Shown: positions 16,345 to 25,000 of the stretch, piece by piece
Position numbering within the stretch: the stretch's first letter is position 1
Layout: each line of letters begins with the position of its first letter
Source of the DNA: Planctomycetaceae bacterium
Lineage (GTDB): Bacteria; Planctomycetota; Phycisphaerae; Phycisphaerales; SM1A02
DNA length: 64,000 bases
Direction: 5' to 3'
NCBI GenBank assembly: GCA_947490615.1
Contig: CANLHK010000011.1
Location: forward strand, 55,563-119,562
Made by a program: the position numbers and the translations under genes
Notes under the pieces: model-generated
The model's database searches: none
What the model was told of the DNA's origin: nothing
What the model saw: the letters and a program-made list of their open reading frames with translations, nothing else

Positions 16345-18546
16345 TTAGTGCGTCGTGATGAGCTTCACTGCCTCAGCCGAACCCGCGTCGAGCGAGCCGT
16401 AGAGGCGACCCGCCGCGTCGGCGCTCGCGCCTTCGCTGTTGCCGATCAGCTCGCGCAGTGCGCTGAGTTGACGAGCATCGGCCTTGGAGCCGGCAGCACG
16501 AACCGCATGGGCTGCGAAGTCACAGAGCGCGACTTGCTCTTCGCCTGAGGAAGCGAGTGCGGCATCAATCAGCGCGCGCTGTGCCTGATCCGACCCAGAG
16601 AGCGCGAGGACCTCCGCGACCATCAGGCGGATGCCGCCCTGTTTGGTCGAGAGCGCGCGAAGGAGCGCTGGCTCCGCATCGGCGATTGGCAGGACCTTGC
16701 TGCCGCTGAAGGCGATGCCACGCAACGCTGACGCAGCAGCTGCTGCGTACTCAACCGCTTCCGACTCATCGATGGCGCTTCCGCTCATCATGGTCATCGC
16801 CGTGACGGCTGCGCTCTGGAAGGTTGCCTTGGGCGAGCCTTCAGTCCACACGATGACGCTGCGATCGCCGTCGAAGGTGCGGCGAACCGCGGCCTCTTCC
16901 AGTGCAGCCGCGATGGCCACCACCGGACTCGCTGCCGTGAGGCCGCTCGCGCGCACGCGCGCCACTGCTGCTGCAAGATCATCGCCAGAGCCGCGCACGA
17001 TGACGAGATCGACACCTTCAGCCTTGACCACATCGTTCTCGAGATCTTCAAAGCGGCCGCCCGACGCGACGGCGCTGAAGCCAGCCTCGCCGAGTTGCTC
17101 ACCGATGGCGCGACGATCTTCCGCATTGCCGCCGAGGATTGCTGCGCGGGTCGTGCCGTTGTCAGTCACGGCGTTGGCCAGAATTGGAACAACGCGGAAA
17201 TCACCCGCGAAGCTCTGCTTGGCGCCGCTGCCTGCAAGCACGAGGGCTGCATCGATGCGCACGCGGCGGTCGCTGTAGGCGAGAGCCTCGAGGATTGGAG
17301 TGCGACCACCCGTGAGGACCAACTGGCCGTGACCAGCGGTCTGCGAAAGCACGGCGATGGCGTCGCGCACCAGTGCGGTGTCGCGCGCATCGAGCGCCAT
17401 GCCGAGGACCTCGCTGCAAATCGACGCGCCGCTGGCGGTCGCGAAGAACTGCGGGCTGTAACGACCGTGGGTGGCGTCGCTTCCGAGCGTGTTCTCACGA
17501 CGCAGATCCGAGGCGACATAGACCGCCAACGCGCCCGTGTTGCCTGCGTCTGCAGCGAGCGCGCGGCGCGCAAGCGCCATCGCCATTACATCGCAGTAGA
17601 CGGTGGTGGCTACTTGCTCAGCCACAAGCGAACCGAAGCCCGATGCATCATCGTGATTCCAAATGTTGTTCACCGCGTCGTCCGCGTAGGGCATCAGCGA
17701 GGTCTCGCGGTCGAAGAACTTTCGCGCGAGAGCGGTGTATTGCGCCGTGACATCGCGGGTGCTTCCACCAAGGTGGGTAAACGCAGCGTCGCACGCGGCC
17801 TTCACTTCGATGGTCGTCGAGGGGCGCGCTGCGAGATCGACAATGAAGGGCAGCGCGGTGGGCCAGCCGATTTCAGCGAGGACTCCGACAACTTTGCGCT
17901 GCGAAGCTGGATCGAGCGAGTTGAGCGCCAGACCAAGCGGCATGACCGCGAGGCGCTTGATGGCGATGAGATTCTGCGTGGCAGCGAGCTCCGTCGCGGG
18001 ATCCTTCGCCTCCACCAACACCTTGAGGAGTTGCGGCACGGCGTGCTCACCAGCGGCGACGAGGCGCTCGGCGCCAAGATGCTGCTCGCGAAGCGACTTC
18101 GAGAGCATTGCGATGGCGTCCGCGATCCGCTGCGGATCGCGCGAAAGTGCGCGGCGGCCAGCCTCAACGCGGTGTTCAATCTGCGTGGCGAGATCAGAGA
18201 CGCCGCCCATCGCACGCGAACGCGACACGGCGCGCGCGACGCGATCACCGAGCTCCGCGTTGTCGACGACTTCCGCGAGATCAGCATCGGAGACCGAAGC
18301 CGAGAGCACCGCTTCACCAGCGGCCTGCGCGAGGTCGGCCTTGCCGATCAGGACATAGTGGATGAAGTCCTGAAAGTTCTTCGAGACCGCCGAAAGGTCC
18401 TTGCCCTCTGCGGCACCGCCGTCCTGCGCGACATGCATCGCAGACGCGTTCGCCAAGACGGTCGGCGCACCCGCAAGGGCAGCGGCGACAAGCATCGCGG
18501 TGAACGGGAAACGGACGGTCGAAGCGAGGGACACATGCGAGGACAT
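16345..18546 (-). CDS. exported HEAT-repeat protein with receiver-like insert
   Basis: The 733-residue protein has a signal peptide (hydrophobic TAMLVAAALAGAPTVLANASA). A long alpha-helical region with HEAT-type repeats follows (QLLKVLVEAKDPATELAATQNL, LPFIVDLAARPSTTIE, RVRIDAALVLAGSG). Residues of roughly 465-585 look like a Rossmann or receiver-type alternating beta/alpha domain (AAILGGNAEDRRAIGEQLGEAGF, VDLVIVRGSGDD, SPVVAIAAALEE, SVIVWTEGSP), and HEAT-like helices resume after it. A receiver-like fold in an exported protein is unusual, and I see no clear phosphoacceptor Asp. Function unknown; probably a periplasmic scaffold. AGGAG seven bases before the ATG supports the start. Stand-alone unit. 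Confidence 0.8.
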   Translation of the reverse strand: MSSHVSLASTVRFPFTAMLVAAALAGAPTVLANASAMHVAQDGGAAEGKDLSAVSKNFQDFIHYVLIGKADLAQAAGEAVLSASVSDADLAEVVDNAELGDRVARAVSRSRAMGGVSDLATQIEHRVEAGRRALSRDPQRIADAIAMLSKSLREQHLGAERLVAAGEHAVPQLLKVLVEAKDPATELAATQNLIAIKRLAVMPLGLALNSLDPASQRKVVGVLAEIGWPTALPFIVDLAARPSTTIEVKAACDAAFTHLGGSTRDVTAQYTALARKFFDRETSLMPYADDAVNNIWNHDDASGFGSLVAEQVATTVYCDVMAMALARRALAADAGNTGALAVYVASDLRRENTLGSDATHGRYSPQFFATASGASICSEVLGMALDARDTALVRDAIAVLSQTAGHGQLVLTGGRTPILEALAYSDRRVRIDAALVLAGSGAKQSFAGDFRVVPILANAVTDNGTTRAAILGGNAEDRRAIGEQLGEAGFSAVASGGRFEDLENDVVKAEGVDLVIVRGSGDDLAAAVARVRASGLTAASPVVAIAAALEEAAVRRTFDGDRSVIVWTEGSPKATFQSAAVTAMTMMSGSAIDESEAVEYAAAAASALRGIAFSGSKVLPIADAEPALLRALSTKQGGIRLMVAEVLALSGSDQAQRALIDAALASSGEEQVALCDFAAHAVRAAGSKADARQLSALRELIGNSEGASADAAGRLYGSLDAGSAEAVKLITTH

Positions 18547-18666
18547 CGAGATCTCCTAGGAGAACCAAACCGGGTGAATTGCTGCGCACCAATCCCGAGT
18601 TGGGACGAGTGCGCGAGTCGCGGAATGTATCGGTTTCATGCGGAGGTCGTCAACCGCTGAAGTCCG

Positions 18667-18672
18667 TATACT
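18667..18672 (+). promoter_or_regulatory. putative -10 (TATACT) of the B12-riboswitch operon
   Basis: TATACT is followed by exactly six bases and then G18679, the first base of the riboswitch P1 helix. That makes a transcription start at about 18679 very likely. No strong -35 is seen at the expected distance. Confidence 0.65.
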
Positions 18673-18678
18673 CGCGCC

Positions 18679-18976
18679 GCCTATGGCGCTCGAAGTGGAT
18701 CTTCGGCGCTGCACCGCTGAACGATGCGTTGCAGTGAGGGAAGGCGGTGAGATTCCGCCGTGGTCGCGCCGCCGTGATGGGATGAGTTGCCCCGAGAATC
18801 CTGCGTTCAAGCGCTGGAACCCCTCGCGGAACTCTTGAGCGATGGCCCGAAACTTCGGGCAGCCACTGGCGGCGAACCCTTTGAGCCACTCAAGGATTTC
18901 GCGCTGGGAAGGCGTCGCGCGAGTCGCCGACCTCTCTAGAGGCAGTGACACCCTAAGCCGGAAAACCTGCCTAGGC
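18679..18976 (+). promoter_or_regulatory. cobalamin (B12) riboswitch
   Basis: Conserved blocks of the cobalamin aptamer occur in order: GAGGGAAGGCGGTGAGATTCC (18735-18755), the following CGCGCC...GTGA segment, GAGCCACT (about 18883) with TGGGAAGGCG (18905-18914), and AAGCCGGAAAACCTGCCT (18955-18972). P1 can be closed between GCCTATGGC (18679-18687) and GCCTAGGC (18969-18976) with one bulged base. Downstream, hairpins 18983-18999 and 19005-19025, and CCGGG/CCCGG around the ribosome binding site (about 19034-19051), form a plausible expression platform acting on translation; no T-run terminator is seen. It precedes the surface protein/pseudopilin/ferredoxin operon. Confidence 0.93.
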
Positions 18977-18982
18977 ACCATC

Positions 18983-19053
18983 GGCGTCCGTCGGACGCCA
19001 CAGCGCGCTCCCGATTTTGGAGCGCAAGTGCCACCGGGCGCGAGCTCCCGGAG
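18983..19053 (+). promoter_or_regulatory. riboswitch expression platform hairpins
   Basis: Two perfect hairpins (GGCGTCC/GGACGCC at 18983-18999; GCGCTCC/GGAGCGC at 19005-19025) are followed by a CCGGG/CCCGG pair that borders the GGAGGAG ribosome binding site at about 19050-19056. No run of Ts follows any of them. Control of ribosome access by B12 is therefore more likely than termination; this is inference from structure. Confidence 0.5.
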
Positions 19054-19064
19054 GAGTGTCAGAC

Positions 19065-20000
19065 ATGCGCCTTTCGCGCACGAACTCGTCCGTCGGAATC
19101 TCCATTCTTGCCCTCACGACACTGTTCACGGCGCCCGTCGCCGTCGCACAGAGCCCTTTCGCGAGCGAGGTGGTTTCGTATGCCGCGGGCGTCGGGGCTG
19201 CCGCGGGATTCACCAACGCTGCGACGGCACTCGGGAGTCCAGAGCGCTTCAGCGGCGAAGGTTTGATCCCTGGTGCCGTGACGCCTTTTCAGCCTGCGTT
19301 TCGTCCTGACGAGATTGTCTCGTTGGGTGTCGGAGGCTCGTTGGTGGTGCGCTTCGATCACGAGGTGACCGACGACGCGCGCAATCCCTTTGGCATCGAT
19401 CTCCTGGTGTTCGGCAACGCGTTCTTCACCGAGAGCGGCAAGGGTCCTGGGATCGTCGCTGGTCTCGCGTCAGAGGGCGGCACGATCGCCGTGAGCCTCG
19501 ACGGTGTCGCGTGGACAAACGTTGTCGGACTCGAGGCCGATGGCTTGTTTCCAACGATGGGCTACACCGATGTCAGCGCGCACTCGACCTCTGCGGGCGC
19601 GCAGCTCACGGACTTCCTTCGCCCTGTGAATCCTGCCGTAACCATCAGCACGCTCGTGGGAACCAGCTACGACCAAGTGCTCGAGCTCTACGACGGCTCG
19701 GGTGGTGGCACGGGCATTGACCTCGGCGCGCTTGGACTTCGCGCGATTCGTTTTGTGCGCGTGACGGGGCCAAGCGTGGCGAGCATGTCGCCTGAGATCG
19801 ACGCCTTTGCCGATGTCGCGCCGCTCCCACCGAATCCTGATCTCGACGGCAACGGTGTCGTCGGTGCGACCGACCTCGCGCTGCTGCTTTCTGCGTGGGG
19901 CACAGCGGATCCGATTGCAGACCTCGACGGCAATGGCGTGGTCGCCTCAGCGGATCTCGCCTTTGTCTTGTCGGAGTGGACGAGCGGAGTCGCACCATGA
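19065..20000 (+). CDS. B12-riboswitch-controlled secreted surface protein with dockerin-like C-terminus
   Basis: The 311-residue protein has a clear signal peptide (ISILALTTLFTAPVAVAQ). Its main domain resembles a family of surface proteins I associate with B12-regulated loci: VVSYAAGVGAAAGFTNAATALG, a PAFRPDEIVSLGVGGSLVVRFDH strand pair, and NPFGIDLLVFGNAFF. Two dockerin-like repeats follow (DLDGNGVVGATDLALLLSAWG; DLDGNGVVASADLAFVLSEW). The domain looks like an all-beta, galactose-binding-type sandwich. ATG 19065 is supported by GGAGGAG just upstream; 19017 is less likely. Its stop overlaps the pseudopilin start (ATGA). Because the operon is controlled by a cobalamin riboswitch, a role in capturing corrinoids at the cell surface is inferred, not shown. 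Confidence 0.85.
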   Translation: MRLSRTNSSVGISILALTTLFTAPVAVAQSPFASEVVSYAAGVGAAAGFTNAATALGSPERFSGEGLIPGAVTPFQPAFRPDEIVSLGVGGSLVVRFDHEVTDDARNPFGIDLLVFGNAFFTESGKGPGIVAGLASEGGTIAVSLDGVAWTNVVGLEADGLFPTMGYTDVSAHSTSAGAQLTDFLRPVNPAVTISTLVGTSYDQVLELYDGSGGGTGIDLGALGLRAIRFVRVTGPSVASMSPEIDAFADVAPLPPNPDLDGNGVVGATDLALLLSAWGTADPIADLDGNGVVASADLAFVLSEWTSGVAP

Positions 20001-20800
20001 ATGGAGTGCGCACACGAGTCTGCAGCGGTTTCACCCTCGTGGAAACGCTTGCGGTGCTCGCTTCGATCTCCGTCCTCTTGGCGATCACTGTGCCCGCGGT
20101 GTCGAGCGTGCGCGCGTCGTCCCGCGCTGCGCAATGCCAATCGAATCTGCGGCAGCTTGGCGTCGCTGCGACTTGTTACGCGCTGCAGAACCGCGACCGC
20201 TTTCCCGCTGCGATTCTCTTTGAGGTCTCGACCGCTGGGCTCGTGACCAAGGCCTGGAACTTCGAACAACATCCCGATGGATCTGTCCGTGCAGGTGCGC
20301 TCTGGGCGTTCGTCTCAGGCACGAACCCCGTGCAGCAATGCCCTGAGTTTGTCGGCGCGTCGACCTTCGGCAACGATCCATCGACGGGCTACAACTACAA
20401 CACGAGCTTCATCGGAGCCGAAGGGCGCTTCCCAGAACTCGACCAGAACGGCGCGTGGCAAGATGGTTGGAAGGTCGTGCGGCACGGCGTAGCGTCAGGC
20501 CAACATCGACGCACCACCACGACGGCCTTGTTCGGCGACGGCGGATGGCGCGGCGGCGCGAACAAGTTCATGCGCGCGCCGTCGAACACGATCGAGCATG
20601 ACCTTCAGACCGTGTACGCGGGCACCCAAGCGTTCCGCCACCGCGGCTGCTCGCATGCGTGCTTTCTCGATGGACATGTTGGAGCGTTCTCCGACTGCTG
20701 CGAAGGTCCGCATGCGAGTTCGTCGCTCCTCGACGGCGTCACCGATTTTCCACGGAACGGATTTCTTGCCGACGGCGATTCTCCGTACGATCCTCGCTAA
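19997..20800 (+). CDS. type II secretion/type IV pilin-like protein (DUF1559-like pseudopilin, H-X9-DG)
   Basis: The 267-residue protein begins MNGVRTRVCSGFTLVETLAV, the prepilin peptidase site (G before F-T-L-V-E) followed by a hydrophobic helix. It contains QCQSNLRQLGVA, and near the C-terminus a His followed nine residues later by Asp-Gly (HRGCSHACFLDG), the H-X9-DG feature of planctomycete pseudopilins. The start overlaps the upstream stop (ATGA), so it belongs to the riboswitch operon. Such pseudopilins are numerous in planctomycetes and their functions are mostly unknown; here B12 control hints at a role in corrinoid uptake or in exporting the neighbouring surface protein. Confidence 0.9.
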   Translation: MNGVRTRVCSGFTLVETLAVLASISVLLAITVPAVSSVRASSRAAQCQSNLRQLGVAATCYALQNRDRFPAAILFEVSTAGLVTKAWNFEQHPDGSVRAGALWAFVSGTNPVQQCPEFVGASTFGNDPSTGYNYNTSFIGAEGRFPELDQNGAWQDGWKVVRHGVASGQHRRTTTTALFGDGGWRGGANKFMRAPSNTIEHDLQTVYAGTQAFRHRGCSHACFLDGHVGAFSDCCEGPHASSSLLDGVTDFPRNGFLADGDSPYDPR

Positions 20801-21072
20801 TGGTCCCGCAACCAGTCATTGACCGCTGCACCTGCTTTGATCGCACCTTTGCTGAGATCAAGGCCGCGATGCCTGAATCCACCACAACCTTGGAAGCGAT
20901 CACCAAGCGCTTCGGTTGCGGTGGCGATTGCGGCATCTGCAGACCCTACCTCGCGCAGATGCTCAAGACTGGTGAGACTGTGTTTACCGAGATCCTCATC
21001 CGCGAAGATCTCGAACCACCCGCGCCTCGCTGCACGGGTTCTCAAGACTCGAAGAAGTGCGCGCGCGGCTGA
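20800..21072 (+). CDS. BFD-like [2Fe-2S]-binding protein
   Basis: A 90-residue protein with the cysteine spacing of bacterioferritin-associated ferredoxin-like domains: CTC at residues 10-12 and CGGDCGIC with Cys 40, 44 and 47. It probably binds a [2Fe-2S] cluster and transfers electrons. Its ATG overlaps the last base of the pseudopilin stop (TAATG), so it is the third gene of the B12-riboswitch operon. Reduction of cob(II)alamin or an associated enzyme would fit the context but is speculation. The C-terminal tail after residue 65 has no clear homology. Confidence 0.85.
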   Translation: MVPQPVIDRCTCFDRTFAEIKAAMPESTTTLEAITKRFGCGGDCGICRPYLAQMLKTGETVFTEILIREDLEPPAPRCTGSQDSKKCARG

Positions 21073-21100
21073 CGCCGTCGAACTCTTCACGACCACCGAT

Positions 21101-22891
21101 TCACGATCGGCCGAAGCGCCGCTCAAGTTCTCCGCGTGCGATACGAATCGAAGTCGGTCGGCCGTGAGGACACGCGCTCGCGCGCTCAATCCGATCGCGC
21201 ATGCGAAGAAGATCGCGAATCTCCGCATCGCCAAGTGAGTCCCCCGCTTTGACGGCAGCCTTGCAGGACATCATGTCGACGATCTCATGGAGCGACGCCT
21301 CGAGCGAGAGAAGCGAGCCGTGCTCGACCGCTTTCTCTAAGAGTGCCAAGACGAACGAGCCTGCGTCGGCGTTGCGTGAATGGAGCAGCGTGGGCACCGC
21401 GTCGACGGCCACAGAACGCGGGCCAAACGCGCGGGCCACAACGCCAAGGCGCGTGAGCAACGGTTCGATCGACGCGACGATCTCCGCCTCGCTTGCGCCG
21501 CACTCCAAGATGATTGGAACCAGCAGCCGCTGCGATTCAAGCGCGCCACCACTGAGGCGCTCCATGAACAGCGCGAACATCGCGCGCTCGTGGAGTGCGT
21601 GCTGATCAACGATGACGATGCCATCGGCGTCTTCGGTCACAAGGAAGCCGTCGAGGAGTTGGATGTAGGCGAACTCCGCGCCCAACGGATTGGGGGCTGC
21701 CGTTGCAGTTGCCGCCGTGCCCTCCGTGGTCCTCGTTCGCGCGGCCTCGGTTGCCAGCGCCGCAAACGCAGAGAAGTCGGCGCGCCCAGCAAGACCACTG
21801 CCGTAGAGCGGCGCATGGAGCGCGGAACCCGAGCGCTCACTCTGTGCACCCGCACCCTGCGCGCGAAACGCATCGGGCAAGAAGTGTGGAACGAGATTCG
21901 CCGCGCGCAATGCTCGCTCGATCGCCCGTCGAACCGCTGAGTGAATTCCCTGCTGAGAACGGAAGCGAACCTCACTCTTGGCGGGGTGCACATTGACATC
22001 GACTTCGCGCGGATCCATCTCGAGGATGAGCGCGACCGTTGGTGTGCGCGCACTATCGAGGAGCCCGCGATACGCCTCGCGCACCGCGTGCAGCACGAGA
22101 CGATCCATGATGGGTCGACCGTTCAGGTGAATCCGAATCGCCCGCGACGAAGCGCGCGCGATGCCTGGCTTTCCTGCGAAGCCTCGGACCACCAAACCAC
22201 CGAGTTCAGGGAAGCGCTCTTCAAACTCAAGAAGCTCGGGCTCGAGTTCATTGCCGAGCACATCAAGGGTGCGTCGCGCTGGCTCGTCCGTTGCTGCAAG
22301 ATCGAGAAGCTTGCGACCACTTGAGCGCAGCGTGAATCCCACATGAGGATGCGCCAAGGCGATCGACTCAAGCGTCTCGGTGATGCGCGCGGTCTCCGCG
22401 GAATCACTCTTGAGAAACTTCCGACGAGCGGGCACATTGTAAAAAAGCGTGCGGACCTCGGTCATCGTGCCGGGCCGCGCGGGAGCTGGCCGCGGACCCG
22501 TGAGTGCACCCGAGTCGGCAGCGATTTCCGCACCCGCATCGCAACCGCGCGGACAAGAGACCATGCGAAAGCGCGAGACGCTCGCAATCGAGGCGAGCGC
22601 TTCGCCACGAAATCCCAGCGTGGCAATCGCAGCGAGATCTTCGCTTGTCGAGACCTTACTCGTGGCGTGCGAGGCGAGCGCGAGGCGCATCTCGTCAAAA
22701 GGAATGCCCTTGCCGTCGTCGGTCACGCGCACGAGTTCCGCGCCGCCACCTTCGATCTCGACAACGATGCTGCGCGCACCCGCGTCAAGCGAGTTCTCCA
22801 CGAGTTCCTTCACCACGCTCGCGGGACGCTCAACCACTTCGCCTGCAGCGATCTGGTTCACGAGCTCTGGTGGAAGGACGCGAATCGGCAT
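21101..22891 (-). CDS. mutL: DNA mismatch repair protein MutL
   Basis: The 596-residue protein has the GHKL ATPase start MPIRVLPPELVNQIAAGEVVERPASVV, then ENSLDAGA, DDGKGI, TLGFRGEALASI and GTMTEVRTLFYNVPARRKFL, all classic MutL motifs. A C-terminal dimerisation domain follows. It carries DQHALHE and the late SACPHGRP motif, but where endonuclease-type MutL has a second Glu four residues after the first (DQHAxxExxxxE) this protein has Ala (RAMFA). Nicking activity may therefore be altered or lost. The start is one base after the nadE stop, so it is the last gene of crcB-crcB-nadE-mutL. The frame is open further upstream but without homology. Confidence 0.96.
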   Translation of the reverse strand: MPIRVLPPELVNQIAAGEVVERPASVVKELVENSLDAGARSIVVEIEGGGAELVRVTDDGKGIPFDEMRLALASHATSKVSTSEDLAAIATLGFRGEALASIASVSRFRMVSCPRGCDAGAEIAADSGALTGPRPAPARPGTMTEVRTLFYNVPARRKFLKSDSAETARITETLESIALAHPHVGFTLRSSGRKLLDLAATDEPARRTLDVLGNELEPELLEFEERFPELGGLVVRGFAGKPGIARASSRAIRIHLNGRPIMDRLVLHAVREAYRGLLDSARTPTVALILEMDPREVDVNVHPAKSEVRFRSQQGIHSAVRRAIERALRAANLVPHFLPDAFRAQGAGAQSERSGSALHAPLYGSGLAGRADFSAFAALATEAARTRTTEGTAATATAAPNPLGAEFAYIQLLDGFLVTEDADGIVIVDQHALHERAMFALFMERLSGGALESQRLLVPIILECGASEAEIVASIEPLLTRLGVVARAFGPRSVAVDAVPTLLHSRNADAGSFVLALLEKAVEHGSLLSLEASLHEIVDMMSCKAAVKAGDSLGDAEIRDLLRMRDRIERASACPHGRPTSIRIARGELERRFGRS

Positions 22892-22892
22892 C

Positions 22893-24563
22893 TCACCAAC
22901 TCCATCCCGCAGTGATCGGATGTCGGCGACCCCGACCAAAGGCGCGTGCGGTGAGCTTGAGGATGACCGCCGCTTGATCGCGCTTGTACTGCGAGCGATC
23001 GAGCAGTGTCGCCACGCGCAGAACGACTTCGCGCGATGCACCGCTGAGAGCGACAGCCTGATCGATCGATCCCTCGGACTCGACAAGCACGCGCAAGACC
23101 GCATCGAGCGTTTCGTAGGGAGGCAGCGAATCCTGATCGGTCTGGTTAGGCCGCAGCTCTGCGCTCGGCGCTTTCTCGATGGTCGCGCGGGGAATCGGTG
23201 GATGCGCGAAGCCAAACTCGGCGTGTCGCGTGTTGAGCAGGCGCGCCATCGCGTAGACCTCGGTCTTGTAGAGATCGCCAATCGGCGCGAGGCCTCCGTT
23301 CATGTCGCCGTAGAGCGTGGTGTAGCCCGTGGCGTACTCGCTCTTGTTTCCTGTGGTGAGGACGAGCGCGCCCGTCGCGTTCGAGGCAAGCATCACCAGC
23401 AGCCCGCGAGCGCGCGACTGGAGATTCTCGCCTGTGAGACCTTCCACGGAGAACGCGCCGTCAACCGAGCGCTCGATGGCGTCGTGCAGCGCGTCGATGG
23501 GCAGCGTGGCCAGGCGACCAATCCCAAGGAGACGCGCTGATTCAAGAGCGTCGTCAAGCGAGCCTTGCGAGGAGTAGCGCGATGGCATGCGGATTCCCGT
23601 CACGGCGCTCGGACCAAGTGCCGCCACCGCGATGGCCGCCACCAACGCCGAATCGATTCCGCCCGACAAACCAACGATCGCGGTGCTGTGCCCCGACTTC
23701 AAGAGGTAATCACGCGTGCCGAGCACGCAGGCGTGAAAGCGCTCGGTATCGAGGTCGGGGTCGAAGTTGGTGTTCGCGCTGTCGTCGGTGATGGCGTGCG
23801 TGGTCGGCACGCTCTCCACGAAGCGCAGTCCCGCATGAAAGCGCCCGCAAACTCCCAGCAACTCCCCTCTCGCCGACACAAGGCAAGACCCACCATCAAA
23901 GATGAGATCATCTTGCCCTCCGACGGCGTTCACGCTCGCCACGGGAACTCCCGCTGTCCGAGCGCGCGCTCGAAGAAGCGCCACATGCATCGCGTGCTTT
24001 CCCGCCACAAACGGACTTGCGCTCGCGCAGGCGATGAGGCTGGCACCTTGTGCACGCGCGTCGGCAACAGGATCGCGCGCATAGCAGCGCACGCTTCCCA
24101 CATCGCCCGCTTGCCAGAGATCTTCGCAGAGTAAGACTGCCACGCGCTCACCCGCATGCTCCACCACCGTGGTCTGCGCGCCTGGTTGATAGTGGCGGTC
24201 CTCGTCAAACACGTCGTAGCTCGGGAGGAGCTGTTTGCGCGCGTAGCCCTCGATGACGCCGCCGCGCAACAACGCCATCGCGTTGGCAAAGGGTCGACCT
24301 TGCGAAACAATGGGAAGCCCAACAAGGACGAGCATCGACGCAGGAACCGACCGAGCAAGCCTCTCAGCCGCAGCGAGGCACGCTTGCGCCACACCCACGC
24401 GACCAACGAGATCTCTTGGCGGATATCCCAGGAGCGACATCTCAGGGAAGATCACCAGTTGCGCGTGACCGCGAGTCGCCTCTGCGATGGCGTCTGCGTG
24501 CAGCGCCTCATTGCCCTTGAGATCTCCAACCTTCGAGTTGATTTGGGCCAGTGCGATCTTCAA
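22893..24563 (-). CDS. nadE: glutamine-dependent NAD+ synthetase
   Basis: The protein (556 residues from the chosen start) makes NAD+ from deamido-NAD+, ATP and glutamine-derived ammonia. The N-terminal nitrilase-type glutaminase domain has FPEMSLLGYPPRDL (Glu), the catalytic Lys region and LLCEDLW (Cys); the C-terminal synthetase domain has the PP-loop GLSGGIDSALVAAIA. Homology begins at LKIALAQINSKVGDLKGNEA, which requires a TTG start at 24563. That TTG forms a TTGA overlap with the crcB stop and has AGGAAA about nine bases upstream. The frame is open to 25280 but the upstream part is antisense-like noise. Confidence 0.95.
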   Translation of the reverse strand: MKIALAQINSKVGDLKGNEALHADAIAEATRGHAQLVIFPEMSLLGYPPRDLVGRVGVAQACLAAAERLARSVPASMLVLVGLPIVSQGRPFANAMALLRGGVIEGYARKQLLPSYDVFDEDRHYQPGAQTTVVEHAGERVAVLLCEDLWQAGDVGSVRCYARDPVADARAQGASLIACASASPFVAGKHAMHVALLRARARTAGVPVASVNAVGGQDDLIFDGGSCLVSARGELLGVCGRFHAGLRFVESVPTTHAITDDSANTNFDPDLDTERFHACVLGTRDYLLKSGHSTAIVGLSGGIDSALVAAIAVAALGPSAVTGIRMPSRYSSQGSLDDALESARLLGIGRLATLPIDALHDAIERSVDGAFSVEGLTGENLQSRARGLLVMLASNATGALVLTTGNKSEYATGYTTLYGDMNGGLAPIGDLYKTEVYAMARLLNTRHAEFGFAHPPIPRATIEKAPSAELRPNQTDQDSLPPYETLDAVLRVLVESEGSIDQAVALSGASREVVLRVATLLDRSQYKRDQAAVILKLTARAFGRGRRHPITAGWSW

Positions 24564-25000
24564 GGGGCGGTTTCCTGTCGCTGCGCGTAAGGTCGCGCAG
24601 GATAGCCGCCGCTCATCGCCATGCCGAACCACGCTGCAAGGGGACAACCCACGAGTGTGAGGCCTACGACGAGCATGGTGAGCCATCGCGCGTCGGCCCA
24701 ATCGTCGTACGCCAAGGCGATGAATCCCGAGTAGCTCGTGTAGCCGCCACAGACTCCAACGAGAAGAAACTGTTCGATGCAAACGGTGCACTTCGCGCGC
24801 GCTCGCGTCGACAGCCCGCTTAGGAATCCCGCGCAGCACGCACCCGAGAGGTTGACGAGCAACAAGAAGAGCGCGCTGCGCAGAGGCGCGGGACCGACCG
24901 CAGGAAGAAGTTCGACAAGGACGAATCGCACCAGCGCTCCCAACGCGCCACCCGAGCCAACGAGGAGTGCGCGCCGCATGGTGTTCACGGTCGAACTCAT
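24560..25000 (-). CDS. crcB: fluoride channel protein CrcB/Fluc (second copy)
   Basis: The 146-residue, four-helix membrane protein has the Fluc/CrcB signatures GGALGALVRFVLVELLP near the N-terminus, an N-L-S-G-A segment, and GVCGGYTSYSGF in place of the usual GFCGGLTTFSTF. Fluc channels are dual-topology dimers; two adjacent genes often encode the two orientations of a heterodimer, which fits this pair. The start overlaps the upstream crcB stop (ATGA), and its own stop overlaps the nadE TTG start (TTGA). No fluoride riboswitch is seen upstream of the pair. Confidence 0.92.
   Translation of the reverse strand: MSSTVNTMRRALLVGSGGALGALVRFVLVELLPAVGPAPLRSALFLLLVNLSGACCAGFLSGLSTRARAKCTVCIEQFLLVGVCGGYTSYSGFIALAYDDWADARWLTMLVVGLTLVGCPLAAWFGMAMSGGYPARPYAQRQETAP

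Noticed and set aside
17095..18660. 521-residue plus-strand frame opposite the HEAT-repeat gene
   Set aside because: Antisense shadow; no domain, and the minus-strand gene has a signal peptide and ribosome binding site.
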